A stretch of DNA of 64,000 nucleotides from LMUY01 sp964245075 (GCA_964245075.1 CAXTLC010000007.1:18720-82719), one strand, 5' to 3'; positions 23,136 through 36,907 are shown, counted from the first letter of the stretch. The notes: generated by a model from the sequence alone, not told the origin. Numbers and translations: made by a program.

Positions 23136-23831
23136 TTGAGACCCCCGAAGGACAGCCGGCAGCGGCAACCGCGTCGTCGCGGATTCGACGACGACAACTT
23201 CTATGGCAATACGCCGTCCCCGCCGACGTTCCCGTCGTTCGCGGTGCCGGCATCTTCTGCCCCACAGTTGCAGGCAACGGTGAAGTGGTACAATCCCGAC
23301 AAGGGATTCGGCTTCGTCGAGTTGGCGGACGGGTCCGGGGACGTGTTCCTGCACGCCAACGCCCTGCAAGCCTCCGGCTTCCAGCAGGTCGGCCAGGGCG
23401 CCACGCTCCAGGTGCGGGTCGGCCAAGGCCAGAAGGGCCGGCAGGTCGAGCAAGTCGTCGCCGTGGACGAGAGCACCGCGACGCCGGGGCGGTCCGCCGG
23501 TCCGCGTAGCGGCAGCAGCAGCGGCGGCCCGGCTGGCGGCGGCTACGGCGGCGCCGGCGGCAGCGGCGAGGGTGGCTTCCGCTCCCCGCGCCCGCCTCGC
23601 CCGCCCATGGACACCGGCCCGGGCGTGGAGATGACCGGAACGGTGAAGTGGTACGATCCCAACAAGGGCTTCGGCTTCATCTCCCCCCAGGACGGCAGCA
23701 AGGACGTCTTCGTCCACGCCACCGCCCTGGAGCGCGCCGGCCATCCGCCGCTGACCGAAGGCCAGTCGGTCCGCGTCGTCGTCGGCCAGGGCCAGAAGGG
23801 TCCCGAGGTCCGCTCCATCGTCGGCGACTGA
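23136..23831 (+). CDS. double cold-shock-domain protein
   Basis: A 231-residue protein with two CspA-like OB folds joined by a Gly/Ser-rich linker. The first domain has VKWYNPDKGFGFVEL (RNP1) and DVFLHA (RNP2) near residues 48-75; the second has VKWYDPNKGFGFISPQ and DVFVHA near 170-200. It probably binds RNA or single-stranded DNA. This architecture is usual in Rhodospirillales. The TTG at 23136 follows AGAGGA and gives the basic start RPPKDSRQRQPRRRG. An ATG at 23052 is in frame but adds unlikely sequence. The terminator hairpin follows 17 bases after the stop. Confidence 0.87.
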   Translation: MRPPKDSRQRQPRRRGFDDDNFYGNTPSPPTFPSFAVPASSAPQLQATVKWYNPDKGFGFVELADGSGDVFLHANALQASGFQQVGQGATLQVRVGQGQKGRQVEQVVAVDESTATPGRSAGPRSGSSSGGPAGGGYGGAGGSGEGGFRSPRPPRPPMDTGPGVEMTGTVKWYDPNKGFGFISPQDGSKDVFVHATALERAGHPPLTEGQSVRVVVGQGQKGPEVRSIVGD

Positions 23832-23847
23832 CCAGCCGCCCAGCGAA

Positions 23848-23880
23848 GCTTAGCCCTTTCCCTCTGGGAAAGGGCTAAGC
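23848..23880. terminator. perfect hairpin between convergent genes (type A)
   Basis: GCTTAGCCCTTTCCC, loop TCT, GGGAAAGGGCTAAGC: a perfect 15-bp stem between the cold-shock gene and the convergent ABC ATPase gene. Core and loop match the hairpin at 16779-16821. Confidence 0.8.
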
Positions 23881-23894
23881 GCGCCACGACCCCG

Positions 23895-25004
<1,110 letters not shown>

Positions 25005-25105
25005 GCGCCCTCCGGACCGTCCGCGCGCCGCCTGCCGTTGACACGCGCTCGCCGGGCAACTTACGTCTCTCGCCCAAGAACGACAAACCAGCAGGGGAAT
25101 GGACC

Positions 25106-26476
25106 ATGAGGGCCTTTGGCGTCGCGATCACGGCAGCAGCCGCCCTCTGCATGGGCGCAGTGCAGGGCATGGGCGCGGCGCGGGCGCAGACCTGGTCGCT
25201 GGCCAGCGCGGCGGCGCCGTACAAGGGCACGGCCATCACCGTCGTCGGCCTGGACCGCCCGAGCTACAAGATCGCCCAGCAGCTCACCCCGCAGTTCGAG
25301 AAAGAGACCGGCATCCGCGTCACCTGGAACATCTTCCCCTACGAGGACACGCTGAAGGAGGAGACGCTCAACTTCGTCTCCAACAGCCAGCAGTTCGACG
25401 CCATCCTGTCCGACGTCGTCTGGCCGGTGAACTTCGCCGACCCCGGCTGGGTGCTGCCGCTCGACCACTTCACCGGTGACGCCAAGCTGGCCGACCCGGC
25501 GCTCGACATGAAGGACTTCTTCCCGGTCTGGCTGGCCAGCTTCACCGTCAACGGCAAGCTCTACGGCCTGCCGTTCGATTCCTACGCCGGGCTGCTCTAC
25601 TACAACAAGTCGATGCTCAAGGCCGCCGGCTTCGACCATCCGCCCGCGACCTGGCAGGAGCTGGCCGAGGTGTACGCCCCCAAGCTGACCGACAAGGGCA
25701 AGAACGTGTACGGCTACGCCCTGCAATCCGCCCGCGGCGAGACCCAGACGGCGGACGCCTTCGCCCGCTTCCTGTGGCCCTGGGGCGGCCGTTTCCTCGA
25801 CATCGCCGGCAAGACCGTGAACGTGAACGACGCCAAGTCGGTCGCCGGCATGGAGTTCCGCCAGAGCCTGCTCAAGACCATGCCGGACGGCATCGTGGCC
25901 GACGACCACAGCCAGGTGGTCGCCATGCTGTCGCAGAAGCGCGCCGCCATGATCACCGAGTGGTCCGCCTTCTACCCCACGCTCAGCACGTCCCCGCTCG
26001 GCGCGGACCTCGGCATTGCCCCGGAACCCAAGGGGCCGAACGGCGCCTTCGCCGCCTTCGGCGGCTTCTCCTACATGGTGAGCGCGCAGGTGGACGCGAA
26101 GCACCAGGACGCCACCTACCTGTTCATCCAGTGGCTGACCTCCAAGGCGATGGCCAAGCCGCTGATCGAGGGCGGCGCCGTGGTGGCCCGCGAGGCCGCC
26201 GACACCGACCCGTCCGTGCAGGCCAAGTTCCCCAACCTCGCCCCCATGGTGGAAACCTGGCGCACCGCCGTGGTGCCGGACTGGCGGCCGCAGCTTGAGT
26301 GCTACCCCCGCTTCTCCGACATCGTGTCCGACTGGGGCTCCCGCATCGAGCTGGGCCAGGTCGCGGTCAAGTCCGGCCTCGACAGCATGGCCAGCGACCT
26401 CACCGGCTACATGAAGAGCTCCGACTGCTGGGGCAAGAGCAACGACCCGGAGAAGGCGATGGCGCTCTACAAGTAG
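25106..26476 (+). CDS. sugar ABC transporter substrate-binding protein
   Basis: A 456-residue periplasmic protein of the family 1 extracellular solute-binding class. The signal peptide is about residues 1-28 (RAFGVAITAAAALCMGAV, cleavage near ARAQ). The mature start TVVGLDRPSYKIAQQLTPQFEKETG is typical, with DAILSDVVWP and LYGLPFDSYAGLLYYNKSML further on. The ATG at 25106 follows an AGGGGA box. It is the first gene of a run with two permeases and a dehydrogenase, so the ligand is probably a sugar or polyol. Confidence 0.92.
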   Translation: MRAFGVAITAAAALCMGAVQGMGAARAQTWSLASAAAPYKGTAITVVGLDRPSYKIAQQLTPQFEKETGIRVTWNIFPYEDTLKEETLNFVSNSQQFDAILSDVVWPVNFADPGWVLPLDHFTGDAKLADPALDMKDFFPVWLASFTVNGKLYGLPFDSYAGLLYYNKSMLKAAGFDHPPATWQELAEVYAPKLTDKGKNVYGYALQSARGETQTADAFARFLWPWGGRFLDIAGKTVNVNDAKSVAGMEFRQSLLKTMPDGIVADDHSQVVAMLSQKRAAMITEWSAFYPTLSTSPLGADLGIAPEPKGPNGAFAAFGGFSYMVSAQVDAKHQDATYLFIQWLTSKAMAKPLIEGGAVVAREAADTDPSVQAKFPNLAPMVETWRTAVVPDWRPQLECYPRFSDIVSDWGSRIELGQVAVKSGLDSMASDLTGYMKSSDCWGKSNDPEKAMALYK

Positions 26477-26482
26477 CTCACC

Positions 26483-27409
26483 GTGCCGAGGGACCTCGTC
26501 GGCGCGGAACGGGCCGCGCCGATGCCGCCGCAGGCGGCGTCGCGCCTCCAAACGCTCGAGCCGTGGTTCTTCATCGCGCCCTCGGTGGTCCTGCTGCTCG
26601 CCATCGGCCTGTACCCGACGATCTACACCCTGGTCGCGTCCTCGCAGACCTGGGTGATGGGCATGGCGCCGCCCAGCTTCGGCGGCGTGCAGAACTACCT
26701 CCACGCCTTCACGTCGAGCGACTTCCTGGGCTCCGTCTGGCGCACCCTGCTGCTCATCGTCGTCACCCTGCCGATCGAGCTGGTGCTGGGCATGCTGATC
26801 GCCCTGGCGCTCGACTCGCCGCACTTCGCGGTGGGGCGCCGGCTGTTGCAGATCTGCCTGGTGATCCCGATCGCGGTCACCCCCTCCGTCGTGGGCCTGC
26901 TCACCCAGCTGATGTTCAACGACCAGTTGGGCGTGGTGAACGCCGGGCTGGCCGGGCTGGGCCTGCCGCCGGTCGATTGGCTCGGGCGCCCGGCGGCGGC
27001 GTTCGGCACGGTGATGATCGTGCAAGTCTGGGAATGGACCCCCTTCGTGGCCCTGGTGCTGTCCGCCGCCCTGTCCACCGTGCCCAAGGACATCGACGAG
27101 GCCGCGATCCTGGAAACCGAACGCTGGTGGCCGCGCTTCCGCGCCATCCAGCTCCCGTTCCTGTGGCCCGGCATCACCGCCGCGCTGGTGTTCCAGACCG
27201 CCTTCACGATCAAGGCGTTCGACATGATCTACTCGGTCGAGCGCGGCGGCCCCGGCACCGCGACCGAGACCGCCGTGATCCAGATCGAGCGCGTCGCCTT
27301 CCGCGGCTTCGACGTGGGCCTCGCTTCCGCCGAATCGATCCTGATGCTGGTGCTGTCGATTGCCCTCGCCCGCATCTACATCCGCGCCTTCTACCGGGAG
27401 ATGGACTGA
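26483..27409 (+). CDS. sugar ABC transporter permease (MalF-like)
   Basis: A 308-residue permease with six helices starting at WFFIAPSVVLLLAIGLYPTIY. The EAA loop reads DIDEAAILETERWWPRFRAIQLPFLWPGI. It starts at GTG 26483, 6 bases after the binding-protein stop, and ends immediately before the ATG of the second permease. It imports the substrate together with that partner and the ATPase at 23895. Confidence 0.92.
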   Translation: MPRDLVGAERAAPMPPQAASRLQTLEPWFFIAPSVVLLLAIGLYPTIYTLVASSQTWVMGMAPPSFGGVQNYLHAFTSSDFLGSVWRTLLLIVVTLPIELVLGMLIALALDSPHFAVGRRLLQICLVIPIAVTPSVVGLLTQLMFNDQLGVVNAGLAGLGLPPVDWLGRPAAAFGTVMIVQVWEWTPFVALVLSAALSTVPKDIDEAAILETERWWPRFRAIQLPFLWPGITAALVFQTAFTIKAFDMIYSVERGGPGTATETAVIQIERVAFRGFDVGLASAESILMLVLSIALARIYIRAFYREMD

Positions 27410-28231
27410 ATGCGCGCCGCCATCACCCGGTCGCTGCACGGCGCCGGCCTGCTGCTCACCCTGCTCGTCATCCTGTTCCCGATCTACTGGATGGTCGCCG
27501 GGTCGCTGAAGACGGAGGCCGAGCTGTTCCAGGTTCCCCCCGTCTGGCTCTGGACCCCCACGCTGGACGCCTACGTGGACGCGCTGGAGAACAGCAACGT
27601 GCTCGTCACGCTGCGCAACTCGGTCGTCGTGGTCGGCTCCGCCGTGGCGCTGGGCCTGCTCGTGGGCACCCCGGCCGCCTACGGCATCGCCCGCTACCGC
27701 TTCCGCGGGCGCAAGGACGTGTGGTTCTGGTACGTCACTAACTGGATGCTGGTGCCCGTCGTGGTGCTGATCCCGTTCTACCTCACCGCGTCCAGGCTGC
27801 ACCTGATCAACAACCTGCTGGTGCTGGTCCTGGTGTACCAGGTGTTCATCGTGCCGCTCGTCGTCTGGCTGATGGTGGACCAGTTCAGCGCCGTGCCGGT
27901 GGCGCTGGAGGAAGCCGCGCAGCTGGACGGCCTGAACCGCTTCGGCATCTTCCTCCGCATCGCCCTGCCGCTGGTCAAGCCCGGCCTGGCCGTGTCCGCC
28001 ATCCTGTCCGGCATCTTCGCCTGGAACGACCTGCTCTACGCCTTCATCCTGACCCCGTCCCCCGGCTCGCGCACCGCCTCCACCATCGTGCTGTCCTACC
28101 TCGGCGGCTACGTCATCCCCTGGCCCAAGGTGATGGCCAGCGCCACCCTGGTCTGCGCCCCCGTGATCATCGGCGGCATCATCGTGCACAAGTACATCGC
28201 CCGCGGCCTGACCATGGGGGCGGTGAAGTGA
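27410..28231 (+). CDS. sugar ABC transporter permease (MalG-like)
   Basis: A 273-residue permease of the MalG/UgpE class: LLLTLLVILFPIYWMVAGSLKT at the N-terminus, and the EAA loop ALEEAAQLDGLNRFGIFLRIALPL. Six helices. Its stop overlaps the GTG of the following dehydrogenase (GTGA), so all four genes from 25106 are one transcription unit. Confidence 0.93.
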   Translation: MRAAITRSLHGAGLLLTLLVILFPIYWMVAGSLKTEAELFQVPPVWLWTPTLDAYVDALENSNVLVTLRNSVVVVGSAVALGLLVGTPAAYGIARYRFRGRKDVWFWYVTNWMLVPVVVLIPFYLTASRLHLINNLLVLVLVYQVFIVPLVVWLMVDQFSAVPVALEEAAQLDGLNRFGIFLRIALPLVKPGLAVSAILSGIFAWNDLLYAFILTPSPGSRTASTIVLSYLGGYVIPWPKVMASATLVCAPVIIGGIIVHKYIARGLTMGAVK

Positions 28232-28953
28232 GGTTCGCCGGCCGCCGCGCCCTGGTCACCGGCGCCGGCAAGGGCATCGGCCGCGCCATCGTGCGCCGCC
28301 TGGCCGCCGAAGGCGCCGCCGTGGTCGCCCTCAGCCGCAGCGCGGAGGACCTGGCCAGCCTCGCCGCCGAAACCGGCTGCGAAACCATTGCCATCGACGT
28401 GGCGGACCTGGAAGCCGCCGCCGCCGCCGCCGGGCGCGCCCTGCCGATCGACCTGCTGGTGAACAACGCCGGCATCACCCGCCTCGCCCCCGCGCTGGAC
28501 GTGACGATGGCGGACTTCACCGCCGTGCTGACCGTGAACACGGTGGCGCCGCTGCGCCTGGCGCAGGTGGTGGCGCGCGACCTGATCCGCCGCGGGATGC
28601 CCGGCGCCGTGGTGAACGTGTCCTCCGTCTCCGCCGACGTCGGCTTCCCCGACCACGCCGCCTACTGCGCCTCCAAGGGCGGCCTGGACGCCCTGACCCG
28701 CGTGCTGGCCGTGGAGCTGGGGCCGCACGGGATCCGGGTGAACACGGTGAACCCAGTGGTGACGCTGACCCCCATGGCCCAGTTGGCCTGGTCCGACCCC
28801 GCCAAGTCCGCCGGCATGCTCCGCCGCATCCCCCTCGGCCGTTTCTGCGACCCGGCGGACGTGGCCAGCGTGGTCAGCTTCCTGCTCAGCGACGAGGCCG
28901 CCATGCTGACCGGAACCAGCGTGGACGTGGACGGCGGCTTCCGCGCCGGCTGA
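28228..28953 (+). CDS. short-chain dehydrogenase, L-xylulose-reductase-like
   Basis: A 241-residue classical SDR: cofactor motif TGAGKGIG (10-17), NNAG near 89, and active site SSVSADVGFPDHAAYCASKGGLD with the YxxxK pair. The segment TPMAQLAWSDPAKSAGMLRRIPLGRF resembles dicarbonyl/L-xylulose reductases. Linkage to a sugar importer suggests oxidation or reduction of the imported polyol or ketose, though the exact substrate is inference. It starts at a GTG overlapping the permease stop. Confidence 0.88.
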   Translation: MRFAGRRALVTGAGKGIGRAIVRRLAAEGAAVVALSRSAEDLASLAAETGCETIAIDVADLEAAAAAAGRALPIDLLVNNAGITRLAPALDVTMADFTAVLTVNTVAPLRLAQVVARDLIRRGMPGAVVNVSSVSADVGFPDHAAYCASKGGLDALTRVLAVELGPHGIRVNTVNPVVTLTPMAQLAWSDPAKSAGMLRRIPLGRFCDPADVASVVSFLLSDEAAMLTGTSVDVDGGFRAG

Positions 28954-28996
28954 CCCCGCTCACCCAAGGGCGCGCGCCGGGCGCACCCCGGGGCGG

Positions 28997-29290
28997 TCAC
29001 CCCCGCCCCGCCGCCAGCTCGGACTGGACCCACACGGCGTGCAGCCGCTCCGTCTGCGCGTCGAACTCCGCCCACAGCGCCTGCGCCTCGTCGGCCGGCA
29101 CCAGCCCCATGGCGCGCTGGAACGCGCCGTCGTCCAGGATGACGCCCATCCCGTCCTTCCACGGCGGCACGTCGGTGGCGCGCAGCCGGTCGATCATCCC
29201 CCGCATCCGCGCCCGGGCCTCCGCGGCCCGCGCCTGCCCGGCCTCCTGGCCCGTGTCGAAGAGATCAGCCTGGCCGGAGAACGCTGTCAT
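28997..29290 (-). CDS. small conserved hypothetical protein
   Basis: A 97-residue, mostly helical protein (EARARMRGMIDRLRATDVPPWKDGMGVILDDGAFQRAMGLVP). No membrane segment or catalytic motif. The ATG and length look genuine and coding bias is consistent, and I have an impression of homologues in Acetobacteraceae, but no function is known. It is convergent with the dehydrogenase gene 43 bases away. Confidence 0.7.
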   Translation of the reverse strand: MTAFSGQADLFDTGQEAGQARAAEARARMRGMIDRLRATDVPPWKDGMGVILDDGAFQRAMGLVPADEAQALWAEFDAQTERLHAVWVQSELAAGRG

Positions 29291-29450
29291 GCCGCACGCC
29301 TAGCAGGTGTTGCCCCGAGTCGGCACAGCCTTGGAACCAGGACAACCACGGCATCGCCGTTGCCCACGAGCCGGAGGCGGAAACGCGGAGTGCGCGCTAT
29401 ATCGCTAAGATCGCGTCCCGCCTCGCGCAACCTGAACTGTTCTAGAACTT

Positions 29451-30923
29451 ATGACGCAGTCCGTTTCCGCCGATCTCTTCCGCATCGTCCCCGCCGGTGT
29501 CCGGCGCGCGAAGCTCCGTTCAAGACAATCCCAACTCGGGCAATATCTTACGCCCGACAGCGTTTCGACGTTCATGGCGGGATTGTTTCCCGCCTTGCCA
29601 TCCTCGATCAGGCTTCTCGATGCAGGAGCAGGGGCCGGCGCTTTGACCGCGGCGTTCGTGAGGAATTGGCAGAAGCACGGAAACGGAAAGATCACAGCCC
29701 ACGCCTACGAGTTGGACGCGGCGGTACTGGAGATGCTGCGCAAGACGGTGGACGAGCTTCGCAGGGAAGCGGGTATCGACGCGGACGTCATTGAAGGCGA
29801 CTTCATCGAGCGCGCCGCGACCATGCTCCGCCTTGAGCAAGGTCCGCGCTACACCCACGCCATCCTGAATCCACCCTACAGGAAGATAAACGCCGGGTCC
29901 GGCCACCGGGCCTTGCTGCGCGCTGCCGGCCTCGAAACGGTCAACCTTTACTCCGGTTTCGTCGGGCTGGCCGTAGCGCTGATGGAAACCGGTGGGGAGG
30001 TCGTCGCCATCATCCCGCGCAGCTTCTGCAACGGGCCCTACTACCAGCCCTTCCGTCGCTTCATCCTTGCCCGCGCCGCCATCCGGCACGTCCATTTGTT
30101 CGAGGCCCGCAACAAGGCTTTCAAGAGTGACGGCGTGTTGCAGGAGAACATCATCATCCGACTCACGTCCAACGTGGAGCAGGGCGAGGTGACGGTTTCC
30201 ACCTCGACCGATGACAGCTTTGCCGACTACCTCGAGACCGTGCATCCGTTCGCCAGCATTGTGACGCCGGACGACGCCGGCCAGTTCATCCGTATCCCGA
30301 CCGGCGGCGGCGCGGACCTGCTGGATGCTCCGGCATTCCGGTTTCGCCTCGACGAGCTTGGCCTGTCCGTCTCGACCGGTCCCGTCGTCGACTTCAGGAT
30401 GAGGCACGATTTGCGCGCCAACCCCGGGCCGGGCACCGTTCCGTTGCTGTACCCCGGCCACTTCTCGCATGACCGGATGACCTGGCCAAAGCCTGGCTTC
30501 AAGAAGGCGAACGCCATCAGCCACACCCGGGAAACCGAGAAGTGGCTGTTCCCCTCGGGATTCTATGCCGTCGTGCGCCGCTTTTCATCGAAGGAGGAGC
30601 GCCGCCGCATCGTCGCCAACGTCGTCGAGCCTGCAGCCTTGCAGGCGGACATGATCGGCTTCGAGAATCATCTGAACGTCCTGCACGAAGGAAAGAAGCC
30701 GCTTGACGAGGACATGGCGCGCGGCCTCGCCACTTACCTGAACTGCACGGCAGTCGATCAATACTTCCGGCGCTTCAACGGCCACACCCAGGTCAACGCG
30801 ACCGACCTCCGAACCATGCGCTATCCCAACCGGCAGGCCCTGGCCACGCTCGCGCAGTGGGCCAGGGACAACCCGCAGCCGTCACAGGAAGCGATCGACG
30901 CACGCGTGACCAACCTGGCATGA
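29451..30923 (+). CDS. N6-adenine DNA methyltransferase (PstI/BsuBI-type modification enzyme)
   Basis: A 490-residue methyltransferase. SAM-binding motif LLDAGAGAGALT (55-66) and catalytic motif NPPY (140-143) show a gamma-class N6-adenine enzyme of the Eco57I/PaeR7I-like kind. The early GQYLTPDSVSTFMAGLF is typical of restriction-system methylases. It overlaps the restriction endonuclease gene by four bases (ATGA). Codon use is visibly less GC-biased than in flanking genes, suggesting transfer. Inferred recognition CTGCAG, by analogy with PstI/BsuBI partners. Confidence 0.9.
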   Translation: MTQSVSADLFRIVPAGVRRAKLRSRQSQLGQYLTPDSVSTFMAGLFPALPSSIRLLDAGAGAGALTAAFVRNWQKHGNGKITAHAYELDAAVLEMLRKTVDELRREAGIDADVIEGDFIERAATMLRLEQGPRYTHAILNPPYRKINAGSGHRALLRAAGLETVNLYSGFVGLAVALMETGGEVVAIIPRSFCNGPYYQPFRRFILARAAIRHVHLFEARNKAFKSDGVLQENIIIRLTSNVEQGEVTVSTSTDDSFADYLETVHPFASIVTPDDAGQFIRIPTGGGADLLDAPAFRFRLDELGLSVSTGPVVDFRMRHDLRANPGPGTVPLLYPGHFSHDRMTWPKPGFKKANAISHTRETEKWLFPSGFYAVVRRFSSKEERRRIVANVVEPAALQADMIGFENHLNVLHEGKKPLDEDMARGLATYLNCTAVDQYFRRFNGHTQVNATDLRTMRYPNRQALATLAQWARDNPQPSQEAIDARVTNLA

Positions 30924-31879
30924 CTCACCCGCGTGTCGGCGAGGCCCTTCAGCTGCTCGCTGACATCGGCCTGCCCCGAGCGCAACGCAACGAGCGGTCC
31001 GCCCTCACGCTGCTGGCCCTGATCGACATGCGGCCGGACCGGGCATGGAAGGCCGCCGCTGCGCCGCTCATGGGCATCACGCCCGTCATGGATTGGATCA
31101 GGGAGCACTATGCCAAGACCTACGCGCCGAACACACGCGAGACCATCCGGCGCCAGACGATGCACCAGTTCGTGCAAGCCAATCTCGCGCTCTACAATCC
31201 AGACAACCCCCTGCGGCCGGTCAACAGCCCACGAGCCGTCTACCAAGTGTCGCCGGATGCCTTGGCGCTGCTGCGGCTTCACGGCACGGCGGCGTGGGAT
31301 ACGGCGCTGCAACGCTACGTCGGGCAATGGAAGACCCTGGCAGACCGCTACGCGCGCGAACGGCAGATGGGCCGCATCCCGGTCGTCATCACGGCCGGGA
31401 CCAGCATCCATCTAAGTCCCGGAGAACACAGCGAGCTGATTCGCAATATCATCGAGGGCTTTGCGCCGCGCTTCGCCCCTGGCAGCACCTTGATCTATGC
31501 CGGCGATGCCGGCGACAAGACGGGGTATTTCGACATCGACCGCCTGCGCGCCCTTGGGGTGACCGTCGATAGCCACGGCAAGATGCCCGATGTCGTGCTG
31601 CACTACGTCGAGCGCAATTGGCTGCTCCTGGTCGAGTCCGTCACCAGCCACGGGCCTGTCGACGCCAAGCGCTACGAGGAGCTGATGCACTTGTTCGCAG
31701 GATCGACCGCAGGCCTCGTCTATGTGACGGCGTTCCCAACCCGTTCAACGATGGCCCGGCATGTCTCGAAGATCGCTTGGGAAACTGAAGTCTGGGTTGC
31801 GGACGCACCGACTCACCTCATCCACTTCAACGGCGTGCGGTTCCTCGGCCCGCATCTGCCGCCGACAGGGAAGGTTTAG
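30920..31879 (+). CDS. type II restriction endonuclease, BsuBI/PstI family
   Basis: A 319-residue endonuclease. The C-terminal catalytic domain shows STLIYAGDAGDKTGYFD, MPDVVLHY and NWLLLVESVTSHGPVDAKRYEEL, which match the BsuBI/PstI core with PD...E catalytic spacing; the N-terminal part matches the family's DNA-binding/helical domain (LLADIGLPRAQRNERSALTLLAL). PstI and BsuBI cut CTGCAG. Placement directly after the methylase completes a type II restriction-modification unit. It has the same less GC-biased composition as the methylase. Confidence 0.9.
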   Translation: MTHPRVGEALQLLADIGLPRAQRNERSALTLLALIDMRPDRAWKAAAAPLMGITPVMDWIREHYAKTYAPNTRETIRRQTMHQFVQANLALYNPDNPLRPVNSPRAVYQVSPDALALLRLHGTAAWDTALQRYVGQWKTLADRYARERQMGRIPVVITAGTSIHLSPGEHSELIRNIIEGFAPRFAPGSTLIYAGDAGDKTGYFDIDRLRALGVTVDSHGKMPDVVLHYVERNWLLLVESVTSHGPVDAKRYEELMHLFAGSTAGLVYVTAFPTRSTMARHVSKIAWETEVWVADAPTHLIHFNGVRFLGPHLPPTGKV

Positions 31880-31992
31880 CGAGGGGAGCCAACCGGAAAA
31901 CGCGGATTGGTGGCAGGACACGGATGGCCCCCGCCTCCGCCCGCCGCGTTGCTGCTTGACCATCCCCCACCCGTTATGTTCTTGTTCCGTTC

Positions 31993-32673
31993 ATGCCCGT
32001 CCAGCCCATCTCCCCCCAGCCGCGCGACGCCGCCTCCCCCGGGGCGGAGAACACGGACTACTACCGCCGTGCCCTGCATGAGCTGATCGACATGGGCGTG
32101 AGCATGGCCCGCCTGTTCCACGACCAGGCCGTGGCCCAGGCCGAAGCCGCCGCGCCGGACACGGGGGCGCAAACCGCGCCAACCCCCGCGCCCGGCCTGG
32201 CCGCCGCCTTCGACCGCGTGTCCCGCGCCGTCCGCCGCACGGTCCTGCTCGCCCGCCACCTGGACGCCCCCTTGCCGGCCCATTCTGGAACCGACCCGGC
32301 CAAGCGCCGCGAAGCCGCCCGCAGGCGCATCATCCGCGCCGTGGAGGACCGCATCGACCGCGAGGCCCGGGGCGAGCGGGAAGCGGAGCGCATGCACGCC
32401 GAGCTGCTCGAACGGCTGGACAGCCCCGACCTGGACGACGACATCGAGGGCCGGCCCGTGACCGACATCATCATCGAGATCTTCAACGACCTCGGCTTCG
32501 ACGCCCCCGGCGCCAGTCCCTGGAAGCGCCGCACCCCCGCCGACGTCGCCGTCCTGTCCGCCCGCGCCGCCAAGCCGTCCCCTGCCCGGACGCCCCCGGC
32601 GCCGGGCGCCAGCGCGCCATCCGCCCAACCGGAAGCGGAACGCTTCTTCCGCCTCGTCGCCGCCCCGGACTGA
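31993..32673 (+). CDS. conserved hypothetical protein
   Basis: A 226-residue, charged, helical protein: TDYYRRALHELIDMGVSMARLFHDQAVAQAEAA at the start, an Arg/Glu-rich middle (RIIRAVEDRIDREARGEREAERMHAELLERLD), then VTDIIIEIFNDLGFD and a Pro/Ala-rich tail. It has no membrane segment. I recognise a similar protein in Acetobacteraceae but no function. The next gene starts 61 bases after its stop. Confidence 0.7.
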   Translation: MPVQPISPQPRDAASPGAENTDYYRRALHELIDMGVSMARLFHDQAVAQAEAAAPDTGAQTAPTPAPGLAAAFDRVSRAVRRTVLLARHLDAPLPAHSGTDPAKRREAARRRIIRAVEDRIDREARGEREAERMHAELLERLDSPDLDDDIEGRPVTDIIIEIFNDLGFDAPGASPWKRRTPADVAVLSARAAKPSPARTPPAPGASAPSAQPEAERFFRLVAAPD

Positions 32674-32734
32674 ACGGCCGCTCCCCTTGCGCAGCCCCGC
32701 CCCGCTGTGCGTCATGCGCGGCGGAGGACCGGGC

Positions 32735-36313
<3,579 letters not shown>

Positions 36314-36335
36314 CCGCGCCAGCTTCTCGGGGCGC

Positions 36336-36379
36336 TGCGGCGGTTGCCCGCCGGGGGGGCAGTGCGGCGGTTGCCCGCC
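36336..36379. repeat. 27-bp spaced direct repeat after oxoprolinase
   Basis: TGCGGCGGTTGCCCGCC occurs at 36336-36352 and 36363-36379, a 27-bp period with a diverged spacer. It lies between the oxoprolinase stop and a convergent small gene. Confidence 0.7.
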
Positions 36380-36450
36380 AGGTCGGTCCGCAGGGCATCC
36401 CGGCCGAACGCCCGCGCCTGCCAGGCTGGCCCGCCGCGCGCCGACGCGCC

Positions 36451-36636
36451 TCAGTTCCGGACGAGGCGCGGCTGCTCGTCGAACACGGCGTAGGCCAGGC
36501 CGAGCAGGCGGGTGGCGGATTGCGCGTAACCCGCGCGGTCCGCATCCTGCGCGAGCGAGATCAGCCGGTCCGCCAGGATCAGCGGGCTGACAGGCGCGGG
36601 CTTGGCGGGATGGGTGGCGTCCACGGTCTGCATCAT
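36451..36636 (-). CDS. small conserved hypothetical protein
   Basis: A 61-residue protein with a helical core LILADRLISLAQDADRAGYAQSATRLLGLAYAVFDE. No signal or membrane segment. The clear ATG pair at the start and the compact helical pattern suggest a real gene; function unknown. It is convergent with the oxoprolinase gene. Confidence 0.65.
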   Translation of the reverse strand: MMQTVDATHPAKPAPVSPLILADRLISLAQDADRAGYAQSATRLLGLAYAVFDEQPRLVRN

Positions 36637-36700
36637 TCTGGCTCCTCGGCGGCCGGTTTTGGCCGTGCGAGGACAATGGCATGAATTGGTTGCGGAAACG

Positions 36701-36907
36701 TTAACATCTTGCCGAAAGGGCGAACACGCGCAGCGCCGAGGCGAGCGGCTGCTCCGGCCCGCGCCCGCCGTCCACGGCCGCCACCAGCCCGGCCAGCGTC
36801 TGGCCGCCCCGCGCCGCCGCCGCCTCCAGCGCCGCCCAGAAAGCCGGCTCCAGCGCGACGGAGGTGCGATGCCCGGCCAGGGTGACGCTGCGCTTCTCCA
36901 ACGTCAC
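36701..36907 (-). CDS. ribbon-helix-helix domain protein
   Basis: A 68-residue protein: KRSVTLAGHRTSVALEPAFWAALEAAAARGGQTLAGLVAAVD fits the RHH_4 family found in many alphaproteobacteria (a beta-strand, then two helices). Possibly a small DNA-binding or membrane-homeostasis regulator; targets unknown. The GTG at 36907 overlaps the queG stop by four bases (GTGA), so it is coupled to queG. Confidence 0.8.
   Translation of the reverse strand: MTLEKRSVTLAGHRTSVALEPAFWAALEAAAARGGQTLAGLVAAVDGGRGPEQPLASALRVFALSARC

Noticed and set aside
25061..28189. A 1042-codon minus-strand frame under the sugar transporter genes
   Set aside because: Composition (His/Gln/Asp/Arg-rich) and its mirror position over four recognised genes show it is a shadow frame.
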